Assembly (NCBI GenBank): GCA_000727475.1
Contig: KL647313.1
Span: forward strand, 601,665 to 665,664
Source of the DNA: Sarcocystis neurona
Lineage: Eukaryota > Apicomplexa > Conoidasida > Eucoccidiorida > Sarcocystidae
DNA: 64,000 nt
Direction of reading: 5' to 3'
Under the pieces are notes generated by a model. That model was not told the origin of the DNA, did not search any database, and saw nothing but the letters and a program-made list of their open reading frames with translations. The translations under genes were made by a program, and so were the position numbers. Within the stretch, counting starts at the first letter, position 1. Each line of letters begins with the position of its first letter. Positions 1 to 12,900 of this stretch are shown one piece after another.

Positions 1-722
1 GTATGTATGTCTCTCTCACTACCTCGGGAGGTACAACGTACTCCGTATATATATATATATATATATGCATATGTGTGTGTGTGTGTGTGGGTATGTATAT
101 CTCTCTTATCTTCCCGGGAGGTACGCAGCACGAGTGCATACATGTGTGTATACATGCGGATATATATATACATATATATATATATCCCTTCATAAAGTAT
201 CGGGGGGATCGTTTTCCTGCATAGGGCTGTTAATGAGAAAAGGGCCACGGAGCAGCAAGAGGGAGACTTCAATACTGAGAGATACTCGGGTACTCTCTTT
301 CTCTCTACGTATGTAGACATATATATGACTCTCCTGCCACAGCGATATGTATGTATATGCCGGGACATTTATATTTATCTGTGTATGGGCGTTGGTGTGT
401 GGAGACGAATAGATATATGGTGCGGCATGTGTATCATATACTCTAGATGTGTGTATATATATATGAATAGATAGGTAGACAGATAGACACACAGATACGC
501 AGGTTTGTGTATATGTAGAAACATGTGTATAAATATGTGAAGGGTCATATATTCGTATATATATATGTATATGTAGATATGGAAGTGTATGGACTGGTAG
601 AGGAGCAAGTTGCAGTATGTGTTGCCATTGCTGCTGGTGCTGCTTAGGCTGCTGCGGTGGTGCTGCTTTTCTATCTGCTGCCGCGGGTATGACCGCTGCT
701 GTTGCTGCTGCTGTCGCGTCAG
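1..722 (+). repeat. AT/GT microsatellites, presumed diflavin reductase intron
   Basis: Bases 1-600 are (TA)n, (GT)n and TATG-type simple repeats; bases 600-722 move into CTG triplets. No exon with recognisable coding content was seen. The stretch is probably part of the intron leading to exon a. Confidence 0.6.
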
Positions 723-968
723 GTCGCCCTGTGGCATGAACTCCTGGGCTTCAAGAAGAGAGGAATAAAGTTGAGCGACTACATGCAGTGGCTTCCGTCT
801 TCTGCTGCTGTTGCTGCTGCCGTTGCTGCTGCCGTTGCTGCTGCTGCGGCTCCTTCGCCATCTCGTCCGTCCTTCGCAGCGTCAGCAGCAGCAGCAGCAG
901 CGGAAGGGCAGCAGCAGCAGCTCGTCGTCGCCTACGAGGTACCCTTCCCAACGCCGTGCACCGTCGAG
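723..968 (+). CDS. Diflavin reductase exon a (connecting domain)
   Basis: The frame opens after the acceptor gcgtcag and ends at GTCGAG|gtaaac, phase 0. It reads VALWHELLGFKKRG..., then an Ala-rich run with a short Gln run, then VAYEVPFPTPCTVE. The FPTPCT stretch is the family's P-T motif just before the connecting helix. The upstream exon was not found in bases 1-722. Confidence 0.85.
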
Positions 969-3900
969 GTAAACTTCACTTTTTCTTCTGCTCCCTCTTG
1001 CGTCCTCGCCTCTTTCCTGCCGCTGCTTCTGCTGCCGCTGCGTCGCCTGCTGCTGCCTCCGCTGCTGCTGTTGCTGCTGCTTCTGGTGCTGTTGCTGCTG
1101 CATCTGCTGCTGCTGCTTCTGCCACTTCTGCTGCTGTTGCTGCTGCATCTGCTGCTGCTCCCGCTGCAATAGCTGCTGTTGCTGCTGATTTCGCTGCCGT
1201 TGCTCTGATTTTGTTGCATTTGCTGCTGCATTTGCTACTGTTGCCGCTGCGTATGCTGCTGTTGCCGCTGCACATGCTGCAGTTGCTTCTGCTGGTGGTG
1301 CTGCTGCGGGCGCGTTGCTGCTGTTCCTGCCGCTGTCGGAGGGCTTGCTGCGGTTGTCGCGGTCATTTTTTCGTTACTGCGCCTGCAGGTGCGTGCGCTG
1401 CTGCTGTCGTCGACGCTGGTGCGGCAGCTGCGTGGCAGCACATCTGTTTGCTGGTGGTGCTGTCTACTACTGTCTACTTCGTCTGTTGTCGCCACTGTCG
1501 TTTTGATCTGCTGCTGATGCTGTCAGGCAGATTTGCTGGTGCTGCTGCCGTCAGTTAGACCTGCTGCTGCCGTTGTGTATTAAATATGCTGCTGCTCGTG
1601 TATTTAAGATCTGCCGCTGCAGCTGTTACTTCGTTTTGCTGCTGCTGTTGCAGGATGCGCTCTCATTTTACTGCGAACTTGGAAGTTTGCTGCCAAAATT
1701 TTCCCTCGCGTGTCTCGCGCCGCTCCTCGCAGATCAACAGCAGCAGCAGCAGTGGCTCTCTTTCCTTTCTGACGAACCAGTAAGAGAAGGAAAACGCGGA
1801 AGGGAAAGTGAACAGCTACTTACATATCAAAGGACATCAAAAGGACGACCACGGCAAAAGTCTCCTTCCTCTTCACCCACCTGCTCGATCGATCCACCTC
1901 AGACCCTACCAAAGTTTCACATATATATAAATACATATATGCATAGATAGATTGATAGATAGCTTTGAGGATACGTGTCTTCGATCATATAGATATACAT
2001 ATATATGTATGTATACGCATATATTCGTGAGTACATATACGTCAACATATGTACATATATATATATACACGTATGGATACTCGTATACGGGTGAATACAT
2101 ATAAGTCAGTGTGTCTAGGTAGCTGCAAGTGAAGCCTCTGGGACGCAGTAGCGTTGGACGTTTGTCAGCTTTACAAGCAGTGGCGTTCTTGTTTAAACAC
2201 AAGCCTGTGGTGTACATACACCAGGCCGCCACCACTGCTGTCAGTAGACTCTCATTTGAGTGCAAGTCTGCGGTGTACATACACCAGGCCGCCACCACTG
2301 CTGTCAGTAGACTCTCATTTGAGTGCAAGTCTGCGGTGTATATACACCAGGCCGCCCCCACTGCTGTCAGTAGACTCTCACTTGAGTGCAAGTCTGCGGT
2401 GTACATACACCAGGCCACCACCACGGCTGTCAGTAGACTCTCATCTAAACGCGTGCCTGTGGTGTACATACACCAGCCCACCACCGTTGATGTCAGCAGA
2501 GCGTATATATGTGTGTCTGTCTCCCACTATAGACACCTGTGTATATATATATATATTTACATACGTATATATGCACATTAGTGTTTACATTTATACACGC
2601 AAAGGTTCTTAACTGTACGTGTATATACGTACATATATATATATATGTATATGCAGATACAGATACGTATAGATAATAGACACACACACGCACATAGAGG
2701 TAGATAGATGAAAATGTTCTATTTCTTACATATATATGTATGTGTATGCGTTGCGTTTATTTATTGATTTTGGTTGAGTTGAGAGACGAAAGGGATGGGG
2801 CTAAAAGAAGAGAAAGTTTTTCTGCTGCTGGTAGTGGAGGAGAAATTTGGCGAGAGAGGAATGTGCTGCTGCTGTTGCTGCCGTCCCTGTTGCTGCTGTT
2901 CCTGCTGCTGCTGTTCCTGCTGCTGTTGTTCCTGCTGCTGCTGTTCCGGCTGCTGCAGTTCCTGCTGCTGTCGCTGCTGTTGCTGTTGCTGCGACTGTTG
3001 GTGCTGCCTAAACTCTCTGTAGCTACTGGTGGTCTGTCACTTTGTAGCCTGTGCTGTTGCTGTTGCCGTTGCTGCATGCGTATATCACCTTTTCGCTATT
3101 GCAGCCGACGTGGCAGACTGGAGCCGCTGCTGCGCATGCACCGCAGCGGACCAGCTGCTTTTTGCTTTATTTATTTCTGCTCTGCCGGGGCCGTAGTCAT
3201 CGGCTGCTACCGCTGCTGCTGCTGCTGAGAAAACCGACTCGTGCTACTCCGCTTCTTGCAGCTCACTGCTCTTGCTGCTGCTGCTGCTGGTAGCGTGCTG
3301 CTGCGTTTTGCTGCTGCTGCTGCGCTGTTGCTCCTGCGATTCTGCAAAAATCTGCTTCTTCTGATAACTACTACTGCTGCCGACCTCCCGCTGCTGCTGT
3401 TGCTGCCTCTGTCTTCTGCTGCTGCTGCTGCGGCCATGCTGCTGCTTCTGTCTCCTCCTGCTGCTCTGTCGTGCTGCTGCTGCTTCTGCGATCTGCCACT
3501 GTTCTCTCCTGCTGCTGTTGCTGCAGCGCTACTTGTTTTCGCTGCTGCTGCTGTTGGGCTATTTGTTGCTGCTGCAGGCAGCGCGTGAATTATTCGCAGT
3601 GTGTGTGCGGCGCTTCCGGCCGTCTACGAGAGAGCTGCTTTCTCTCTTGGTGCCTGGCCCCCCCCCAGGGGCCTGCTGTACAGACACTTCTTCCCCTTTC
3701 TTTTCTTCCTTTTCGTCCTCCTCCTTGTGTTCTTCTGCTTCTTCGACTGCGGCATCCTCGGAAAGCGCGCAGCAACACCAGCGGCGGGACCCGCAGCAGC
3801 CGCAGCACGAGCAGCAGCAGGTGGAAGAGAAAGAGGAGAAGAAGAGGAAGCAGCAGGAGCAGCAGCAGACGCAGGAGGAGAAGAAGCAGCAGGAGCAGCA

Positions 3901-6900
3901 GCAGACGCAGGAGGAGACAAAGAAGAGGAAGAAGCAGATGCAGGAGGAGATGGAGACGAAGGAGGCGCTGCTGCTGACTCTTCTCGCTGCTGCTCGCGTT
4001 CCGAGAGCATATACGATTTCTTCTTCACCGAAGGAAATGTCTGCAACTTCTCCTGGGCAGCGCTTTCTTTCTATCTGCGTGGGCCTTGTTCGAGAGGAAT
4101 GTGAAGAAGCAGCGGCTGCAGCGCCTTTTCTTCATGGTGAGGCCCTCTCCCCGCACATGCATGCATGCATATATGCTTATACGTAATACGAGGAAATGTA
4201 TACAGACCCAAAGAAAGAGAAGGAGAAGAACAGAAAAAGACGCGGAGAAAGGGACAGGAAAAGATGTGTATACCTCACACCACATCGGGATAAAGAGTGC
4301 ACGCACATACATATATATATATATATGCAGATATATACATATACTTATATACATGTATATGTACGTATATGTATATATCTATATAATAGGTACATGTAAG
4401 TACAGTAGTCGTATTATTCCCTTCTTTTTTAAAGACCAACTTCTCAAACATATACGTGTACATACGTGTGTGAGTATATGAAATGAAAATATATGTACAC
4501 CTATACAAGACGCATATAAAAGTCCACTGATTATGGGTATCTCTTCTTCCAGTAGACCTTCTCATATATATGTATGTGTATATATGGAACTCTACAGATG
4601 AAGAATATATGTATTTCTAACACATATATATATGTATATACGTACAGTAGTTGTCTGTACTTCTTTTTCGAGGACTAGCTTCTCGTGTTGGTGTATAGGT
4701 GAAAAATATATGTATACCGATGTCATACGTATATAAAGGTCAAATAGTTACGTGTACTCCTTTCTGTAAGACTGCCTTTCCAAATATATATATATATATA
4801 TATACATCTATATATAGACATACATGCATATGTGTGTGTAGATATGTATGTGGGTATAGAGATGAAAAAAATATGCACGGCGTGGATGGAAGTGGAAGAG
4901 AAGATTTTGTAGCCTCGAGGGGGGTCGTTTCTTATTTTCGCCCCGTGCATGCGCTGTTCGCTAGCTGAGAGACGTTTCCTGCCGAGGGCAGAAAGAGCGG
5001 CCGGGGAGGTATTCGGCGTAAATCTTTTTTTGCATGCGCCGGTCTGCTCCCGTGGCTCTTCTTGGCGACGACGCAGCGGCGATTTTCCTGCTGCGTCTCC
5101 GCAGAAGTTTGCACCAACTCCCGAAGATAAAATATTCTCCACACACAAAACTCGATATCCACGTAACAGAAATCTTATATTCATACACTCACACGCATGC
5201 AAGTTTCATTTATCTGACATGTGGCCACCCCTACGCATCCCCTCCTCTCCATCGCTGCCCCTCCTTCTCCATACATATATATATGCGGGTTATTTGCATG
5301 CTCTGTCTTTCTTTCTGTATGTGCGTGTGTGTGTCTATATATATATATATGTATGGACATGTATGTATGTATGTATGTATCTCTCTATATATAAATATAT
5401 ATATATATGTATATATTCATATATATATACATGTGGATTATGTGCATGCTCTGTCTTTCTCTCTGTGTGTGCGTGTGTATATATATATATATATGTACGG
5501 GCATATATGTATGTATGTATCTCTCTACATATAAATATTTATGTATATGTATATATTCACGTATAGAGGACGTTGATTATATTTCCGCGTCTGTCGTTGT
5601 CTCTGTGTCTGTGTATCTACACGTGTATATATATATTCATCTGTTCGATATTTTTATGGGGCATGTGTATACTCTCTCTGTGTCTCTGTATCTGCACCTA
5701 TATATATATATATATTCATCTATTCGATACGTTGGTGATATTTACATATCTCTCTCTGTGTTTCTGTCTCTTCCTTTCTTTCAGTCTCTCTCTGTCTGTG
5801 TCTCTCCGCCTTATATATATGTGTGTTGGCTACATGCATGCAAGTCTGTCTCTCTCTGTATATGTGTGTGTGTGAGTATATTTCTGCGAAGAGGTTTGCT
5901 TCTCGTTGTATGTGTCTTTTCCGAAAGAATTTACTACGTGTGCGTGGGTTCCGTGGGTTGGATGGGTTGCAGTTTCGTCTGAAGGATGTGGTGCTCGTGC
6001 TGCTGCTGCTGCTGCTCTGTTCCTTTCCCCTCGTCTTCATGCGTCTCTCTCTTCTTCTTCTTCGCCCTTTGCTTCATATGTGTCTCCCTCCCCGCGTCTG
6101 CTTTTCCTTCTATTCCCATGTCGCCCTTTTCTCCGTCTTCTCCTTTTGCCCCCCCTCTGTCTGTCTTCTCTTCCGATTTTCGTTTCTCCCCCTTCTGCTC
6201 CTCCTTCTTGTCGCTTCTGCGTCTGTCCCGCACTTTTCTCCGGTGCGTCATTCTTTCTCTTCTTCGTTGCAGACGAACCTCTCACTTTCTTCTGTGAACA
6301 TTGTGGTCTTCTCCAGGGTTCCAGTGCGTGGGCGCGGTTGACCCCACGCGTACCACCAGCAGCAGTTGCAGGGGCAGCGACAACAGCAGCAGCGACAACA
6401 GCAGCAGCGACAACAGCAGCAGCGACGGCAGTGGCGACAGCACCAGCAGCAGCGAAAGCGACAGCAGCAGCAGCAGCAGCAAGAAGAGCGGCGGCAGGGG
6501 CAGGCGCGGAAGAAGCAGCTTCCGCTGCGAGGAAGAGGAAGAAAAGGAGGAGGAGGAGAGCAGCAGCAGTCGTGTGCGTTTGGGAATGTGTTCGTCGTAT
6601 CTGACGCAGCAGCTGCATGCAGGAGATTTGCTACGCGTTGTTATCAAACGGTCGTCTTTTCGTCTCCCTCCCAATATGCGAACGCCCGTCCTTATGGTCG
6701 CCGCCGGGACAGGTATAAGGCGAAGAAGCAGCAGCAGCAACAGGGGGTGCATTTCGCTCGTTTTTTCTTGGGACCGTTTCTCTGGGTGTGTATGTGTCTC
6801 TGTGCGGTGTACGTACACCGCGCAGGAGCGGCTTTTTCTCGTAGAGGGTGGTGCTAAGGAAGACGGCCGGTCGAAGAAATAAAAGGACCCAAGAAAGGGA

Positions 6901-9900
6901 AGCGGAAGCGACTGCAGCGTAGGGTAGAAAATGAGTGGACTTCCCAAGAAGTGGGGGAAACCGAGGCGTAGGACATGGGCACAGCGATGTGTAGGCGAAG
7001 CGCCACGCGCTCTCCCCCGTGCAGGAAATACGCGTATATCTCCACAAACCAGTGGTCATGCATTTGTACCCTATATCTGTCTCTCCGTTTGTTCTGCAAA
7101 GAGAGGGAGATTGATAAATAGAATATCCACATGAATACAAGCAGGCAGGGACACGGGAGTGGTGGAAGAAGTCGAAAGACAGGGACAAACGAAGACAGAA
7201 AGCGAGGAAGTCGGGACATAAATTTGTAGGGGAAGAGAGAGGGAAAAGATTCAAATATAGACGTGGGAAGCAAATACACAAGCATGCAGCAGATGCCACA
7301 CAGGAACATATATATATATATATATTTATACGGAGAGAGAGACATAGAAAGCAGAGAGAAAGGAAGAGAGATAGAGGGATAGGACGACAGAGTGAGAGTG
7401 GAGATTGCGTCTTGCCGTTTGAAGTTGCGGCGTCGGAAAGAATTGCGCGTCGCTCTCACTTTATCTCTCTCCTCGTTCTTCCGCAGAAGAATGTCGCTTG
7501 ACGTGGAATAACTTTCTGCTACTGCCGCCTCTGCAGCTGCCGCTTCTGCTGCTGCCGCTTTTCTGCTACTGCTGCTGTGGTGTCTGCTGCTGCTGTTCTT
7601 TCTGCAGCTGCTGCACTTTCGGCTGCTGCTGCTGCAGTGTCTGCTGCTGTTTCTGCTGCTGCTTCTCTGCTACTGCTGCTGCTGCGTCTGGTGCTGCTGC
7701 TGTTTATGCTGCTGCTGCTATTTCTGCTGCTGCTGCTGCTTCTTCCGCCGCCGCTACTGCGGTTTTTGCTGCTACTGCTGCTGTTTCTCCTGCTGCTGCT
7801 GCTGTTTCTCCTGCCGCTGCTGCTGTTTCTCCTGCTGCAGTTGCTGTTTCTCCTGCTTGCCGCTGTTTCTGCTGCTGCTGCCGCTGTTTCTCGTGCTGCT
7901 GCTGGTGTTCCTTCTGCTTCTGCTGCTGCAGCTTTTGCTTCTGCTGCTGCAGCTTCTGCCTCTGCTGCTGCTTGTGCCATTGCTGCATCTGCTTCTGCTG
8001 CTGGTGCCGCGGCTGCTTCTGCTGCTGGTACCGCGGCTGTTTCTGCTACTCCTGTTTCTGCTGCTGCACGTGTTGGTGCGTCGCTGCTGCAGCCGTTGCT
8101 GCGTCGTGTAGTGGAGCTGCGGCCGCTTGTTCTATTCGATGTTGGGTTGTGGGCACCTTTTTTGTTCTTTGCTGCCGAAGGAATCGCGCCGTTTATCGGC
8201 TTCCTTCGGGAAATGAACAGCTGCGGAGGGTGGGCCGCACCGGTTTGTCTCTTCTTCGGTTGTCGAAGATTCGACAGAGATTTTTTGTTCGGCGAGGAGC
8301 TGCTGCAGTACGCAGGCCTCTCGGCGCAGCAGCTGCTGCAGCAGCAATCGCAGCTGGGAACGCCTGGTGGTGGTATCCCCGTGGACGAGGCGCAGGAGAA
8401 AAAGCAGCAAGAACAGCAGCAGGGGAAGCCAGAGAAACCGGAAGAGGAAAAGGAGGAGGAAAAGAAAAGAGAGGCAGAAGACGCGCAGCAGCAGGTGATG
8501 GGGAGGGACAAACAGCAGCAGCTGCTGCATCACGCGCGCGGGAAGCACCGGCAGCAGCAGGGAGAAGAAGAAGAAGCACGAAGGGGAAGCGCAGGACAAC
8601 GAAGAGAAGATAAAGAAGAAGAAGGGGAAATGGAGAAAAAACTGCAAGAAGAAGAGATGCGACCCGAGGAGCAGAGAAGAAGGGAAAGGAGGGGGACGGA
8701 GAACGTGGCGTGCGCATGCAACGGAGAAGAAGGGGAAAAGACAAGACAAAGAAAAGAGGAAAAGGCGAATGAGAGAGACAGCGTCGAGCAGCAACAGCAG
8801 CAGCATTCGCCAAATAAAAAAATCCTCACTTATCTTTTCTGCGCCTTCTCAAGAGATCCGACGGTATGTCAGTCACTCCCACCTGTCTAAAGAATTACTC
8901 ATATTTTCTTCTATCCACCTATATAATCATACACGTATATATATACGTATGTGTGTGTAGCGTCAGCATACATGTATGCATATGTGTAGATGCGTAGATA
9001 TCGATATCTATATATGTTTGTGCAGAACTGTGTCCCTCTCTCCATCCATATATATGTATATCTGTTTATATATGTGTACGAGTGTATAAATATATATATA
9101 TGATGTAGACTTACTTGTGTATGTGTGTATGCAGATATATATATATATATATAAGTGCATGCGTGTGTATGTGTGTATATGCATATATATATGTATATGT
9201 AGCATATATAATGGTACACGTGAGAAGAAAGTTGTTTGTGTTTTGATATGGCATGCCGTAGATTTGTAAGTGTCTTTAGGTCTTCGTTATTTTGTGCTTT
9301 TCCTTCTACATGTTTGTTCAAGTCGTCTGTGGAGAGATAAGCATCTATCGAATTTTCTTCTGTCGCGTCTGCAGTGAAACTCCTTTCATCCCCTGCTGCC
9401 GCCTGTATTTATATATGTAGGAGAAAAAGAAACCTAGAGACAAAAACGGAGAGCGAGACAGACAGACTTGTATATATACATATATATATATAAATGTCTG
9501 TATACACGACATCATGAGTAAACGTACGTACAGGTATATCCATACCTGTATTGATCTATCTATTTACCTGTATACATATATACATATATGTTTGTTTGTA
9601 TTCGCGTATATGTGTGTATATATATATAGAGAGAGAGATAGAGACATACGTATATATATATATATATATGTATACACAGCATCATAAGGAAAAGTTTGTA
9701 AAGGTACATCTATACCTATATCCACATCTGTATATATGTATATATATGATTGTATCTATTCACGTAGATGTGCATATATATGTACGAGGTGTACGTGTTG
9801 GCTTGCGTAAACGTGTGTACGTGCACATATTAGATGAGATGCAGAGACTACTTTTTCCATTACATTTTTGTTTTCGAAATGAGTCGAAGAGTCACTGCCA

Positions 9901-12900
9901 CGACTTTTTTGCTTCTACGTGGAAGAGAAATGGACAGACACAGAGAGAGGGAGGAAACGAAGAAATCGCTTCGTGTCTTTTCGAGAAAGCAAACGCTTCG
10001 GTTTTTTTTTTCTAGTGTGACCTTCTTGAACTTCGGCGTGTGGTCTGGCTGCCCGCAGTTGCCCTGGGAAAAGTTTCGTGTCTTTTTTTCTGCGCTGGGC
10101 CTTCTCTGCTTCTCTGCAGCGGCGGAAGATGTATGTTCAAGACCGACTCCACGAGGAACAGGAGCTTGTATGGGATATGCTTCACAAACGCAACGGAACT
10201 CTCTTCATTTGTGGGTAGGCCCGCGCGCGTGGGTTGAAATCGTTGCTTTGCTCACCCGAGCATTTATATATATATTTATATATATATGTACAAAAATATA
10301 TCTATGTGACTTCCTACTTGTAGGTCCACAGAAACCTACACATATAGAGAGAAAGAAGAGAAACAGGTAGAAATGGATTTCTGTGTCTATACCTGCTCGT
10401 GTGTACATATACTTGTGTCCATATGTGTGAGGAGGTCTATCGAAATATTTACATGTGTTCATACCTGTATATGTGCTTCTCTGTGTACCTATATGTATGT
10501 ATAGAGAGAAACATAAATGGATAATTGTACTTCTCTGTGTACTTCTTCGTGTGTAGACACACCGTATTAATACATATAAGTGCTCTTCTGCGCATATACA
10601 TATATATCGGTAGAGAGAGTAAGAGAAAATAGTAGAAAGATGTGCTGCTGTATGTACCTGCTCGTGTGCACACATATTTGTATTCACATACGTACATGCG
10701 TCTCCGTAGCTGTCTATATACATATATATATGTGAATATTTGTGCATGCGTATATATACATGTATATATACACTGTACTATGTATGTGTAGCTATGTATG
10801 TGTATGCAGATAAACGTACATCTCAAACGAGATGTGTAGCTGTCCGTACGCGTATTTCTATTCGTATATGTACATGTGTGCATATGGCTGCAGGCATATT
10901 TCCTGTTGTATGTGTACTTCTTCTTTATCTCTCTGTCTGTGTATAGATATATATATTGTTTTTTCTTCCTAGTAAATTTCTCTACTACCCTTTGCACTCG
11001 TCTACTTTGTGTGTAGAGATGTGTAGAGACTGTCGCATTTTTTGCGTGCCCGGTTGAAGATTTCTACGTTTCTTTATATCGGTAGAAGCGTTCATACATA
11101 CGTGTGTACATATACGTGTATATGTATATATATAGAGAGACATACGTACGCACGTTTATTCGTGCAGTAGTGTTTCATTTCTAGGAGGTCGCAAATTTGT
11201 GTATGTGTTTGATATATATTTTTACGTATATATATGTGTATACGTATATGTATCGGCATGTGTATATAAGTAATGCATGTCTGTTTACTTGAGGTCTGAA
11301 TGCCCCTATGTGCTTATGGTGACCTTCTCTCCCTTTGACTTCACTTTTTCAGTCAAAAATCTATATGTCAGATCGCGTGCTAGTCCTTGTATCTACTCGT
11401 ATATACATATATATATATATGTGTACACGTACACTTGTGTATTCGAATTCACTTTCAGTCGCTTTTACTTCTGTTTTTGAGTATGGGAGGTATGTATTCA
11501 ATCTCAGGTTCGTGTGTATGTCAACTACACATATATATATGTATATATATATATATATGTTTGATAGGGGGAGCAGTGGGGACACCGGTGTATAGTAAGT
11601 CTTCGACTTTTGACCCTTTGTACATGCATCGCATGACGTGTGTGTGGCTGTGGGAGAATGGAGTGTGCGAATCTTCTCGCGTCCTCCGCGGATGTGATTG
11701 AATATATTCGCACACACACATATGCACATCTGTATAGATATAGAAAATAGATGGATAGATAGATATATACACAAATAGGTAGATAGATAGATAGACAAAT
11801 AGATAGATGTGTACAGTCAATTACGTTTCTGGGTGTCTACAACAGCACAAGCGTTCACTTCTATAAATTGATGTATCTGCGTAAGAAACAACAGAAGATT
11901 TACACATATATATATATATGTATTGGAACAGATATGTTTATATAGTTGTGGGTAAATATATGTCAACGTATATATATATATATATACATATATATATGTG
12001 TACATCTGAGTAGGAACACAGGGCGCGTATCGGCATGAATCGACAGCTGCACTTGTATACAGAGAGTCGTACGTACATATTCAAACACTTGCGCGAGATT
12101 ACGTGTGTGTAGCTGTATTTACGTGTGTATAACAAGTTGCCTAGACGTCGGTGCAGAAGCGTCCTCTTTGCTGGTCAACCCCTGTCTCTATGTGCACCTC
12201 CGTAGGTGTCTGTTTCAAAATGTGTAGAACACTTTTTTCATCGGTCAGACCATGTCTTCTGTTCTCTATTGCTGCCACACAAACAAACCGGTTTGTTTCC
12301 TTTTTCGCAGCCGCACAGCGATGGCGGCAGGAGTTCTGCAAGAGGTGGAGCGCATCGCAGCAGCAAATCTTCCTGGACAGGGCGCAGCGAGTTCAGCAAA
12401 TTATATTCGATCTCTCAAAAACCGTAAGAAAACAGCACAGTAGTCGTGTGCGAATCGCGCCGGCAGCAGAATGTTTTTTGAAAACGGGTGCGGCGGCGAA
12501 AAATACACAGTCACTCTTTTTTCTAACGTGCAAGTGGACGTGGCAGTCACTTCTAGAGAGAAAGCGACAGAGTCGTGCTTATGTTGACGACTTAAGTCAG
12601 TCAGCGTGTACGTGAATGCGTCTGGCACAGAGAGATGGAGACAGCGAGAGAGAGGAACGAAAAAAATAAGGAAGAAAGAGATGGCGTCGGGCGCTGTTCT
12701 GCGGAGTTGTCCTCATGCAGTTGTGCTGTCCAGCAAGTGCTCCCCACTTAACGGTGGATACGCATGTACGCACACGCACATATACATCTATATCTATGTA
12801 TATATATATATATACGTATATACACGCGCGTAGGTAGGCGCGTGAGGATCCGCTCAGACAGAGCGAGAGACGCAGTTCTGCGTGCGTGTGTGATTCGGCA

